Below are positions 35,859-45,191 of a stretch of 64,000 nt of DNA, one piece after another. Both the position numbers and the translations under genes were made by a program. Positions within the stretch are counted from its first letter, which is position 1; each line of letters begins with the position of its first letter. Source of the DNA: RBG-16-66-20 sp036560705 (GTDB lineage Bacteria > Pseudomonadota > Gammaproteobacteria > Burkholderiales > SG8-39); assembly GCA_036560705.1 (NCBI GenBank), contig DATBQR010000054.1, positions 1 through 64,000 on the forward strand, given 5' to 3'. A model generated the notes under the pieces. That model was not told where the DNA came from, made no database searches, and saw nothing but the letters and a program-made list of their open reading frames with translations.

Positions 35859-36925
35859 GCGGTTTGCTTGCCCGGCTGAGGTTGCCGCGCAAGGAATTCA
35901 CGCTCGACGTGGACCAGCAGATGCCCGGCCAGGGGATTACGGCTCTGTTCGGCGCTTCGGGATCCGGCAAGACAACCCTGCTTCGATGCATTGCGGGCCT
36001 CGAACGGGCTTCGCAAGGCGTCGTTTCGTTCGACGACGAACGCTGGCAGGACGAGTCGGCGCGCATCTTCGTGCCGCCGCACCGGCGTGCCTGTGGCTAC
36101 GTTTTCCAGGAGGCGAGCCTCTTTCCGCACCTGTCGGTTCGTCGCAATCTGGAGTACGGAGAGAAGCGCGTACCTGCCGGGCAAAAGCGCCAAGCTTTCG
36201 AGCAGACAGTTGAACTGCTCGGCATTGCGCCACTGCTTGCCCGGCGTACCGAAAACCTGTCTGGCGGTGAGCGGCAACGCGTTGCGATTGCGCGTGCCTT
36301 GCTTACCAGTCCACGTTTGTTGCTGATGGATGAACCGCTGGCGTCCGTCGACGTGAATCGCAAGGGAGAAATCCTGTACTACATCGAACGGCTGCGAGAC
36401 GAGCTTCGCCTGCCGATTGTCTACGTAAGCCATGCGATCGACGAAGTCGTGCGCCTCGCGAACAGAGTAATCGTGCTCGCAAACGGTCGCGTAACCGCCG
36501 CAGGCTCAGTGCAGGACACGATCGGACGGGACCACGGCGGCGCCGTGATCGAAGCGACGGTCGCTGCGCAGGACCTGAAAACGGGCCTCGCGCGCCTCTC
36601 CTTCACTGGCGGCGAACTGCTGGTGGCCGATGTGGATAGCCCAGTGGGCAAAACGCTGCGCGTGCGGCTGCGCGCGCGCGACGTGTCGATCGCGCTGGAA
36701 CAGCCGCGCAACGTCAGCGTGCTCAACTGCCTGGCCGGGCGCATCGTCCAGATCAGCGCCGAACCCGGCTCCAGCGTCGACGTGCGCCTGGATGTCTCCG
36801 GCACGCCGGTCATCGCTCGCATCACGCGCCATTCCGCCGAACGGCTCGGTCTTACGGTCGGCAAGGAGGTCTGGGCGATGGTGAAGGCGGTCTCGCTCGA
36901 CCGCCACAGCGTCGGCTATGCTTGA
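35855..36925 (+). CDS. modC: molybdate ABC transporter ATP-binding protein ModC
   Basis: A 356-residue ABC ATPase: Walker A GASGSGKTTLLR (about 33-44), Q-loop FQEAS, signature LSGGERQRVAIARALL, Walker B LLLMDEPLASVD. From about residue 290 a TOBE (Mop) domain, RNVSVLNCLAGRIVQISAEP, can bind oxyanion and inhibit transport when the cell is replete. A codon shift toward less GC-biased use is visible in the first half of the gene. Confidence 0.95.
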   Translation: MSGLLARLRLPRKEFTLDVDQQMPGQGITALFGASGSGKTTLLRCIAGLERASQGVVSFDDERWQDESARIFVPPHRRACGYVFQEASLFPHLSVRRNLEYGEKRVPAGQKRQAFEQTVELLGIAPLLARRTENLSGGERQRVAIARALLTSPRLLLMDEPLASVDVNRKGEILYYIERLRDELRLPIVYVSHAIDEVVRLANRVIVLANGRVTAAGSVQDTIGRDHGGAVIEATVAAQDLKTGLARLSFTGGELLVADVDSPVGKTLRVRLRARDVSIALEQPRNVSVLNCLAGRIVQISAEPGSSVDVRLDVSGTPVIARITRHSAERLGLTVGKEVWAMVKAVSLDRHSVGYA

Positions 36926-36944
36926 CCAATTCCGAGGAGAAACC

Positions 36945-37232
36945 ATGCCCGCCTACGTGATCGCCGAAGTGAACGTGACCGACCCGCAGCTCTACGACGA
37001 ATACAAGAAGCTCGTGCCCGCAACCGTGGAGAAGTACGGCGGCCGCTTCGCGGTGCGCGGCGGCACGGTCGAATCCAAGGAAGGCGGCTGGAAGCCCGCG
37101 CGCATGGTGGTGCTGGAATTCCCCTCGATGGAAAAGGCGCGCGCCTGGTACCACTCGCCCGAATACGCGCCGGTACTCGCCATGCGCCTCAAGGCCGGCA
37201 GCGCGAAACTGATCCTCGTCGAAGGCGCCTAG
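36945..37232 (+). CDS. DUF1330 family protein
   Basis: A 95-residue protein from the ATG at 36945 with a strong GAGGAGA. It has the DUF1330 dimeric alpha-beta barrel pattern: PAYVIAEVNVTDPQLYDEY, YGGRFAVRGG, VVLEFPSMEKARAWYHSPEYAPV. Function is unknown in the family. It lies 19 bases after modC and may be co-transcribed with it. Confidence 0.93.
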   Translation: MPAYVIAEVNVTDPQLYDEYKKLVPATVEKYGGRFAVRGGTVESKEGGWKPARMVVLEFPSMEKARAWYHSPEYAPVLAMRLKAGSAKLILVEGA

Positions 37233-37274
37233 GCTCTTGTTTTTGCAGGTTTAGCGGCCATCTTCCCGGCAGAG

Positions 37275-37308
37275 GGAGGGGTCTTTCGCGCGCCCCCTCC
37301 TGTATCAT
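37275..37308 (+). promoter_or_regulatory. hairpin and -10-like hexamer before moaA
   Basis: GGAGGGG/CCCCTCC arms with a 12-base loop (37275-37300), then TATCAT (37303-37308) ten bases before the moaA ATG. No T tract follows, so it is not a normal terminator. The leader is far too short for a Moco riboswitch. Confidence 0.35.
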
Positions 37309-37318
37309 CGCTAAACCC

Positions 37319-38393
<1,075 letters not shown>

Positions 38394-38404
<11 letters not shown>

Positions 38405-39242
38405 GGCAAAGATGCGCCGCCCGCTGCTGACGAACGCCGCCCGGCCCGCCACTTTCGAAGTCGAGGCCACCAACGAGCGCGGCGAAATGGTGCCGACCTC
38501 GATCGCCGGCGAGCATCCGCTCACGCTTTACCTCGACAAGCGGGAGCTCGTCACGCTGATGACGCTCGGCCACGCGCCCGAGGCGCTCGCCATCGGCTTC
38601 CTGCGCAACCAGCGCCTCGTCGCCGGGATCGAGGACATCGATGCCGTGCAGGTGGACTGGGAGACGGACTCCGTCGCCGTCACCACCAACAAGAAATCCG
38701 ATATCGAAAAAAAGACCGGCAAGAAAACCGTCACCACCGGCTGCGGCCAGGGCACGGTGTACGGCGATCTCATGGAAGAGATCGACAGCGTCAGGCTGCG
38801 CGACGACGTGGCGCTCGAGGACGCGCAGCTTTTCGTGCTGCTGGAGAAGGTGCGCAGGCACGAAACCATCTACAAGCAGGCCGGCGCGGTGCACGGCTGC
38901 GCCCTCGCCACGCGCGGGGGCGAGATCCTGATGTTCGTCGAGGATGTCGGCCGGCACAACGCGGTGGACGCCATCGCCGGCTTCATGTGGCTGGACGACA
39001 TCGACGGTTCCGACAAGGTCTTCTACACCACCGGCAGGCTCACCTCGGAAATGGTGATCAAATGCGCGCAGATGCGCATCCCGTTCCTGGTGTCGCGCTC
39101 GGGGCTGACGAACATGGGGCACCAGATCGCCGGGCGGGTCGGATTGACGATGATCGGGCGTGCCAGCGGCAGGCATTACCTGGCGTTCACCGGCAAGCAG
39201 CGGCTGAAGCTCACGGCGCCGCAACCGACGGCAATTGTCTAG
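38394..39242 (+). CDS. fdhD: formate dehydrogenase accessory sulfurtransferase FdhD
   Basis: A 282-residue FdhD. It passes sulfur from IscS to the molybdenum cofactor of formate dehydrogenase. The usual CxxC pair reads TTGCGQGT, so only the first Cys remains; GHAPEALAIGFL, HGCALA, EDVGRHNAVDA and TGRLTSEMVIKCA match the family. In E. coli the first Cys is the essential one, so activity is plausible. No formate dehydrogenase gene is in the window. Confidence 0.93.
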
Positions 39243-39277
39243 GGTAATTTCTCGTATTTTCGAACAGAGGAAACAAG

Positions 39278-40381
39278 ATGGATAGACGCTCATTTCTGCA
39301 AACAAGCGCGGCCGCCGCCGCGCTGCCCGTACTTTCCGCAATGCCGCGCATTTCGTTCGCGCAGCAGCTGCCGTTCAATCCGGTCATCGGCGAGTGGCGC
39401 ACGTTCGAGGTCACCACGCGGGTGGAAATCCTCTTTCCCGCGGGCGTGAGCCGCGCCTGGGTACCCGTGCCCTCGGTCGACAGGAACTACCAGAAGCTGC
39501 TCGGCAACAGCTGGTCCGGCAACGCCGCCGCCCGGCTCGCCAGCGACGGCAAGTACGGCGCCCTGATGGTCGCCGCCGAATGGAGCCCGGCCGAGAAAAC
39601 GCCGGTGCTCGAAGTCACCAGCAGGTTCGCCACCGTGAACCGCGCGGTCGATTTCACCAGCCACGATCCGGCGCTGCAGCTGGACGCGGCCGGCGTGCGC
39701 TTCCATACCGCGGCCACCGAGCTGATCCCGACCGACGGAATCGTGCGCGACACCGCGCGCAAGATCGTCAAGGGGAAGAAAACCGAGCTGGAGAAGGCGC
39801 GCGCCATCTACGAATGGGTCGTCGACAACACCGCCCGCGATCCGCAAGTTCGCGGCTGCGGCACCGGCGACATCAAGACGATGCTGGAGACGGGCAACCT
39901 CGGCGGCAAGTGCGCCGATCTCAACGCCCTCTACGTCGGGCTCGCCCGCTCGGCAGGGCTGCCCGCGCGCGACGTCTACGGCATCCGCGTGGTGAGGAGC
40001 GCGTTCGGCTACCGCAGCCTGGGCGCCGGCAGCGCCAGCATCACGCGCGCGCAGCACTGCCGAGCCGAGGTGTTCCTCACCGGCTACGGCTGGGTGCCGG
40101 TCGATCCCGCGGACGTGCGCAAGGTCGTTCTCGAGGAAAAGCAGAGCCCGATCACGCTCGCCGACCCGGTGGTGCCGCCGGTGCGCGCGAAACTCTTCGG
40201 CGCCTGGGAAATGAACTGGCTCGCCTACAACGAGGCGGCCGACGTGAAGCTGCCCGGCTCGAGCGGCGCGCCGGTCGGGTTCCTGATGTACCCGCAGGCC
40301 GAGAGCGACGGCAAGCGGCTGGACAGCCTCGACCCGGAAAATTTCAAGTACACCATCACCGCGCGCGAGATCAAGGCCTAG
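39278..40381 (+). CDS. exported transglutaminase-like protein (Tat signal)
   Basis: A 367-residue protein with a twin-arginine-type signal (DRRSFLQTSAAAAALP) cleaved near SFAQ. The transglutaminase-like core has the catalytic Cys in GGKCADLNALYVGLARSAG, a later RAQHCRAEVFL histidine and WVPVDPADV aspartate. Such proteins act as periplasmic cysteine proteases or amidases; the target is unknown. GAGG precedes the ATG. Confidence 0.88.
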   Translation: MDRRSFLQTSAAAAALPVLSAMPRISFAQQLPFNPVIGEWRTFEVTTRVEILFPAGVSRAWVPVPSVDRNYQKLLGNSWSGNAAARLASDGKYGALMVAAEWSPAEKTPVLEVTSRFATVNRAVDFTSHDPALQLDAAGVRFHTAATELIPTDGIVRDTARKIVKGKKTELEKARAIYEWVVDNTARDPQVRGCGTGDIKTMLETGNLGGKCADLNALYVGLARSAGLPARDVYGIRVVRSAFGYRSLGAGSASITRAQHCRAEVFLTGYGWVPVDPADVRKVVLEEKQSPITLADPVVPPVRAKLFGAWEMNWLAYNEAADVKLPGSSGAPVGFLMYPQAESDGKRLDSLDPENFKYTITAREIKA

Positions 40382-40394
40382 GAAACAGCCCCGC

Positions 40395-41324
40395 GTGCTG
40401 CCGCAGCTGTCCGCCTCGCAGGCCGCCGCCGCGCCCTGCGAGAGCGTGGCGGACTGGTGGCCGCGCCACCGCGCCATCGCCGCCGGGAACGCCGATCCCA
40501 TTCACCAGGCCGTCATCGGCGGCTTCGTCGCCGACCGTGCCGGCTGGGCCTTCGCCTCGGGCTACCAGGCGGCGCTGCGCGCTCTTTTCCCGGACGCCCC
40601 CGCCGACCGCATCTGCGCGCTCTGCGTCACCGAAGCGGATGGCAATGCGCCGAAGGCCATCAAGAGCTCCTTGAAAAAGGCCGGCGGCGGGTGGCTGTTG
40701 AACGGATCCAAGCGCTGGACCACGCTCGGACCGGACGGCGCGCTTTTTTTCGTCGCGGCGCGCGACGAGGCCGCCTCCGCGCAGAGGCCGGCGATCAGGA
40801 TCGTGCGGGTTTCATCCGGCGCTCCCGGATTGAAAATCCAGGTCATGCCGCAGACGAATTTCGTGCCCGAGGTCCCGCACGCGCAGCTGGAGTTCAAAAA
40901 CCTGGGAATCGAAGAAACGGAAATTCTTCCCGGCGACGGCTACGACCAGTATGTGAAGCCGTTCCGCACCGTGGAAGACATCCACGTCCAGGCCGCCCTG
41001 CTCTCCTACCTCATGCGCGAGGGGCAGCGCCTGTCGTGGCCGCAGGGCTGGCTGGAGCGCCTGTCCGCGCTGCTGGCCGCGATGGGAAAACTCGCCGACA
41101 TGCCCCCTGCGCACGCCGAGACGCACATCGCGCTCGCCGGCGCGCTGGCGATCAGCGGCGGGTTGATCGCTGAAACGGAGCCTTTCTGGGAAGCCGCGGC
41201 CGGCGATCCTGCCGCGGCACGCTGGAAACGCGACCGTGAACTGCTGAAGGTGGCGGGCAGCGCGCGCGAGCAGCGTACCCGGCGCGCCTGGGAAAACCTC
41301 AGGCGGCCTGCGCCTGCCGGTTAG
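40395..41324 (+). CDS. divergent, short acyl-CoA-dehydrogenase-like protein
   Basis: A 309-residue protein starting at a GTG. The middle (ICALCVTEADGNA, GGWLLNGSKRWTTLGPDGALFFVAA) is the FAD-binding strand region of acyl-CoA dehydrogenases, but it is about 80 residues shorter than usual and the C-terminal helical domain is poorly kept, with no recognisable catalytic glutamate. It may have lost dehydrogenase activity. The last 26 bases overlap the MFS gene on the other strand. Confidence 0.7.
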   Translation: MLPQLSASQAAAAPCESVADWWPRHRAIAAGNADPIHQAVIGGFVADRAGWAFASGYQAALRALFPDAPADRICALCVTEADGNAPKAIKSSLKKAGGGWLLNGSKRWTTLGPDGALFFVAARDEAASAQRPAIRIVRVSSGAPGLKIQVMPQTNFVPEVPHAQLEFKNLGIEETEILPGDGYDQYVKPFRTVEDIHVQAALLSYLMREGQRLSWPQGWLERLSALLAAMGKLADMPPAHAETHIALAGALAISGGLIAETEPFWEAAAGDPAAARWKRDRELLKVAGSAREQRTRRAWENLRRPAPAG

Positions 41325-42516
41325 AGAGTTCTTCCCTGTGCGCGGCCAGCTCGGCGCTCGACGGGAAGAACCAGGAAGCGACGAACACGCCGCCGGCGAG
41401 CGCCGCCAGCACCAGGAAAACGTTGCTGAAGCCGCCTTCGGTCCGGTGCAGCGTGGCGATCATGGGCGCGGCGACCGAGGCGACCCCGAGCGAGACGACG
41501 TAGCGCACGCCGAGCACGCGCGCGCGGTACTCGTCGGCCACGTACTTGCCGACGATGGCGTCGTTCAGCGGGATCTGGCCGAATACCGCCAGCATCATCA
41601 GCAGCGCCGCGCCGAGCATCGCCCAGCCCTGCAGGTTCGCCGCGAAGTAGAGCATCGGGATCTGCACCAGGCCGACGGCGATCATCAGGCGGCGCAGTTC
41701 GAAGCGGTCGATGAGCGCGCCCATCAGCACCTGGGCGAACGCGGCCATCGTGTACACGCCCGCCACCAGCAGCCCGATGCCGAAGTTGGTCTGCGTCAGC
41801 GCCGAGAGCCGCTCGTCGAACAATTTCGGCATCGAGATGGTGGTCGAGTTGAAGATGATGCCGCCGCAGGCGGTCGCGATCAGCATGATGGCGAAGATGC
41901 GCGACATCATGCGCGCATCGACGTGCAAGCCCAGCGACTTGGCCGTCTTTTTCACTTTTCCGGGGTCTTTTACAAGAATTAAAAATAAAATCCCTGCAAA
42001 AACACACACCGCACCCGGCACGAAGAAGGCCGCGCGCCAGCCGGCCACGTCCGCCAGCGCCCCGGTGAGCAGCGCGGCCGTCGCCAGGCCGAGATTCCCC
42101 CAGAGGCCGTTCCAGCCCAGCGCGCTCCCCATTTTCTCGCTGCTCGTCACCAGCATCGCGATGCCGACCGGATGGTAGATCGCGGCGAACATGCCGGTGA
42201 CGATCAGGCCGGCCGCGATCTGCAGGGAATTCTGCGCAAAGCCGGTGACAAAAAGGGAAATGCCCATGCCGAAGAAATACAGCGCCAGGACCTTGTAGCG
42301 GCCCCAGCGATCGGCCAGCCAGCCGGCCGGAATGGCGAATCCGCCGAACGCGACCGCGCCCCAGAAGGTCAGCTTGATGACATCCGAATAGTCCTGGTTC
42401 CAGTCCCGCACGAGCAGCACGGCCGCCGTCGGAAAGACCAGCATCGCCAGGTGGTCGAGCAGGTGCCCGAGGTTGAGAAAGGGGACCAGCCAGCGGTTCT
42501 TCATGAGCCGCAACAT
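41299..42516 (-). CDS. MFS transporter
   Basis: A 12-helix major facilitator protein, about 405 residues from the ATG at 42516 (ATG at 42504 is the alternative; the AGGAG fits neither spacing perfectly). Motif A is GWLADRWGRYKVLAL; the second half repeats it as GALIDRFELRRLM. AAIYHPVGIAML is a conserved helix of sugar/anion carriers of the Fsr/NreB-like group. Substrate unknown. It is divergent from ccmA. An A/T-rich patch lies at 41951-42005. Confidence 0.87.
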   Translation of the reverse strand: MLRLMKNRWLVPFLNLGHLLDHLAMLVFPTAAVLLVRDWNQDYSDVIKLTFWGAVAFGGFAIPAGWLADRWGRYKVLALYFFGMGISLFVTGFAQNSLQIAAGLIVTGMFAAIYHPVGIAMLVTSSEKMGSALGWNGLWGNLGLATAALLTGALADVAGWRAAFFVPGAVCVFAGILFLILVKDPGKVKKTAKSLGLHVDARMMSRIFAIMLIATACGGIIFNSTTISMPKLFDERLSALTQTNFGIGLLVAGVYTMAAFAQVLMGALIDRFELRRLMIAVGLVQIPMLYFAANLQGWAMLGAALLMMLAVFGQIPLNDAIVGKYVADEYRARVLGVRYVVSLGVASVAAPMIATLHRTEGGFSNVFLVLAALAGGVFVASWFFPSSAELAAHREELSNRQAQAA

Positions 42517-42568
42517 ACTCCTTTTCGCACGGCCGGGCTTTTGCTGTTTCGCAAGTAAAATCAGCGGC

Positions 42569-43174
42569 ATGCTTGAGACCAGCGCACTCGCCTGCGAGCG
42601 CGGCGGGCAACGCCTGTTTTCCGACCTCGGCTTCGCCCTGGCGCCGGGCGGCCTGCTGCGCGTGCACGGCGCCAACGGCGCCGGCAAAACGACGCTGCTG
42701 CGGATTCTCTCCGGGCTGACGCGCCCCGCGGCCGGCAGCGTGCGCTGGCACGGCAAGGAAGTCGACGACGACTATCGGGCGGAGATGCTGTTCCTTGGAC
42801 ATGCCCCCGCGCTGAAAGCCGAATTGACCGTGATTGAAAACCTGGAATTCTCGGCGCAGCTCTCGGGCTTGAAAAATTCCGACTGCGGGAAAGCCCTTCA
42901 ACAGCTCGGCATCGAACGGCTCGCCGGCCTGCCGGCCTCCTATCTCTCGCAAGGCCAGCAACGGCGGGCCGCCCTCGCCCGGCTCGCGCTTGCCGCGCAC
43001 GTTCCGCTGTGGCTGCTCGACGAGCCGTTCGCGGCGCTGGACGACGGGGCGATCGGGCGGGTGAGCGCGCTTTGCGCCGCCCATCTCGCTGCCGGCGGCA
43101 TGCTGGTGCTGACTTCGCACCAGGATGTGCCCGTCGCGGCGCCAACAACGCAGACCGTCGAACTCGAGGGCTGA
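42569..43174 (+). CDS. ccmA: heme exporter ATP-binding protein CcmA
   Basis: About 201 residues from the ATG at 42569. Walker A GANGAGKTTLLR, signature YLSQGQQRRAALARL and Walker B LWLLDEPFAALD. CcmA powers release of holo-CcmE from the CcmC:CcmE complex. It opens the complete cytochrome c maturation (system I) run ccmABCDEFGHI. TAAAAT lies seven bases before the ATG. Confidence 0.95.
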   Translation: MLETSALACERGGQRLFSDLGFALAPGGLLRVHGANGAGKTTLLRILSGLTRPAAGSVRWHGKEVDDDYRAEMLFLGHAPALKAELTVIENLEFSAQLSGLKNSDCGKALQQLGIERLAGLPASYLSQGQQRRAALARLALAAHVPLWLLDEPFAALDDGAIGRVSALCAAHLAAGGMLVLTSHQDVPVAAPTTQTVELEG

Positions 43175-43179
43175 GCGCC

Positions 43180-43845
43180 GTGCACGGATTCGCTTTGATC
43201 GTCCGCCGCGACCTGCGCCTCGCGCTGCGCCGCAAGGGCGACGTGCTGAACGTGCTGGTGTTCTTCCTCGTCGTCGCCAGCCTGTTCCCGCTCGGTGTCG
43301 GCCCCGAGCCGGACCAGCTGCGCGCCATGGCGGCGGGCGTGGCGTGGGTCGCCGCGCTGCTCGCCGCGGTGATTTCGCTGCCGCGCCTCTTCGCCGCCGA
43401 CCTCGCCGACGGCACGCTGGAGCAACTGCTGCTCTCGCCGCAGCCCCTGGCGGTCGTCGTGCTGGCGAAAATCGCGGCGCACTGGCTGTGCACCGGGCTG
43501 CCGCTCGCGCTGGTCGCGCCGCTGATCGGCCTGCAATACGGGCTGCCCGCGGACGCGCTGGCCATCCTGCTCGCTTCGCTGCTGCTCGGCACGCCGGTGC
43601 TCAGCCTGCTCGGCGCCGCCGGCGCGGCGCTCACCCTGGGCGTGCGCGGCGCCGGCGCGCTGGCCGGCCTGCTGCTCCTGCCGCTGTACGTGCCCGCTCT
43701 GGTTTTCGGCGCGGGCGCGGTGACGGCAGCGATGAGCGGTCTCGATCCCTCGGCGTACCTGGCGCTGCTCGGCGCGCTTCTTGCGGTATCCTCGCTGGTC
43801 GGCCCCTGGGCCGCGTGCGCCGCGCTTCGGATCGCACTCGATTGA
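43180..43845 (+). CDS. ccmB: heme exporter permease CcmB
   Basis: A 221-residue six-helix protein from the GTG at 43180. VRRDLRLALRRKGDVLNVLVFFLVVASLFPLGVG and LFAADLADGTLEQLLLSP are characteristic. It forms the ABC part of system I with CcmA. Confidence 0.93.
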   Translation: MHGFALIVRRDLRLALRRKGDVLNVLVFFLVVASLFPLGVGPEPDQLRAMAAGVAWVAALLAAVISLPRLFAADLADGTLEQLLLSPQPLAVVVLAKIAAHWLCTGLPLALVAPLIGLQYGLPADALAILLASLLLGTPVLSLLGAAGAALTLGVRGAGALAGLLLLPLYVPALVFGAGAVTAAMSGLDPSAYLALLGALLAVSSLVGPWAACAALRIALD

Positions 43846-43858
43846 TGAATTCCGGCAG

Positions 43859-44596
43859 ATGAAACCCGACTTGTTCCGCTACGCCGCCCCGCAGGCATTT
43901 TTTCCCGTCGCCGGGAAACTGATCCCGTGGTTTTCGGTCCTAGCTGGCGTGCTCGCGCTCATCGGTCTTTACATTGCGTTTTTCGTCGCGCCCACCGACT
44001 TCCAGCAGGGCGAGGCGTACCGCATCATCTTCATCCACGTGCCCGCCGCCTGGATGTCCATGTTCATCTACCTGGTGATGGCGGGCTGGGCCGGCATGGG
44101 CCTCGCGCTGAACACGCGGCTCTCGGGCATGATGGCCTCGGCGCTGGCGCCCACCGGCGCGATGTTCACCTTCATCGCTCTGTGGAGCGGCGCGCTGTGG
44201 GGAAAGCCCACCTGGGGCACCTACTGGGTGTGGGATGCGCGGCTCACCTCGGAGCTGATCCTGCTGTTCCTCTACCTCGGCTTCATCGCGCTCAAGGGCG
44301 CGATCGCCGATCCGGTGCGCGCCGACCGCGCCGGAGCGGTGCTGGCGCTGCTCGGCGCGGTGAACGTGCCGATCATCTACTTCTCGGTACAGTGGTGGAA
44401 CACGCTGCACCAGGGATCGTCGATCAACCTGATGGCCGCGCCGACGATGGCGGCGACCATGCTCGCCGGCATGCTGGTGATGGCGCTGGCGGCATGGATG
44501 TACGGCGTCGCCGCCACGCTCGCGCGCCTGCGCAACATCATCCTCGAGCGCGAGCGCGACGCCGACTGGGTTCGGCTGCAGAGGTCGGCGGCGTGA
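43859..44596 (+). CDS. ccmC: heme lyase-associated protein CcmC
   Basis: A 245-residue six-helix protein from the ATG at 43859. It has the tryptophan-rich WGTYWVWDARLTSELIL heme-handling motif and HVPAAWMS plus WWNTLHQGSS with the periplasmic histidines. CcmC loads heme onto CcmE. It overlaps ccmD by four bases. Confidence 0.95.
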   Translation: MKPDLFRYAAPQAFFPVAGKLIPWFSVLAGVLALIGLYIAFFVAPTDFQQGEAYRIIFIHVPAAWMSMFIYLVMAGWAGMGLALNTRLSGMMASALAPTGAMFTFIALWSGALWGKPTWGTYWVWDARLTSELILLFLYLGFIALKGAIADPVRADRAGAVLALLGAVNVPIIYFSVQWWNTLHQGSSINLMAAPTMAATMLAGMLVMALAAWMYGVAATLARLRNIILERERDADWVRLQRSAA

Positions 44597-44727
44597 ACTG
44601 GGGCGGCGTGAACGAGTTCCTCGCGATGGGAGGCTACGGCTTCTATGTTTGGGGTTCGTACGGGGTCGCCGCCCTGTGTATTTTTCTGGAAATTTTCTTT
44701 CTGAGAAGCAAAAGACAAAAATCATGA
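44593..44727 (+). CDS. ccmD: heme exporter small protein CcmD
   Basis: A 44-residue protein starting at a GTG at 44593 that overlaps the ccmC stop; the ATG of ccmE overlaps its own stop. One membrane helix (GGYGFYVWGSYGVAALCIFL) precedes a basic tail RSKRQK. It stabilises the CcmC:CcmE complex. Confidence 0.92.
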   Translation: MNWGGVNEFLAMGGYGFYVWGSYGVAALCIFLEIFFLRSKRQKS

Positions 44728-45191
44728 AGCCCCGTCACCAACGCATGGTCGCCATCGGCGCGGGCGTCGCGCTGGTGGCGATCGCCACCGGGCTGGTGCT
44801 GTACGCGTTCCAGGGCAACGTGGTGTTCTTCTTCAGCCCGAGCCAGGTGGCGGCGAAGGAAGCGCCGCTGGACCGCACTTTCCGCGTCGGCGGCATGGTC
44901 GAAAAAGGCAGCCTTAGGCGCAGCGCCGACGGCCTCACGGTCCAGTTCATCGTCACCGACACCGCCAAGAGCATCCCGGTCGTCTACACCGGCATCCTGC
45001 CGGACCTGTTCAAGGAGGGCAAAGGCGTCGTCGCCCAGGGCAAGCTCGGGACGGACGGCGCGTTCCATGCCGGCGAAGTGCTCGCCAAGCACGACGAGAA
45101 CTACATGCCGCCGGAAGCCGCGCACGCGCTGTCGAAGGCGGAAGCGGAGAGAACGGCCCGCAGCGTCGTGCCCTCCGGAGGAATGCGATGA
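44724..45191 (+). CDS. ccmE: periplasmic heme chaperone CcmE
   Basis: A 155-residue protein with an N-terminal membrane anchor (10-30) and an OB-fold domain. The heme-binding His123 and Tyr127 lie in LAKHDENYMPPE. It receives heme covalently from CcmC and passes it to CcmF/H. Confidence 0.96.
   Translation: MKPRHQRMVAIGAGVALVAIATGLVLYAFQGNVVFFFSPSQVAAKEAPLDRTFRVGGMVEKGSLRRSADGLTVQFIVTDTAKSIPVVYTGILPDLFKEGKGVVAQGKLGTDGAFHAGEVLAKHDENYMPPEAAHALSKAEAERTARSVVPSGGMR

Noticed and set aside
37275..37300. Terminator after the DUF1330 gene
   Set aside because: A seven-base hairpin with a 12-base loop and no following T tract; listed only as a hairpin.
37233..37318. Moco riboswitch before moaA
   Set aside because: The gap is only 86 bases and the -10-like hexamer is next to the ATG; no conserved aptamer pattern is seen.
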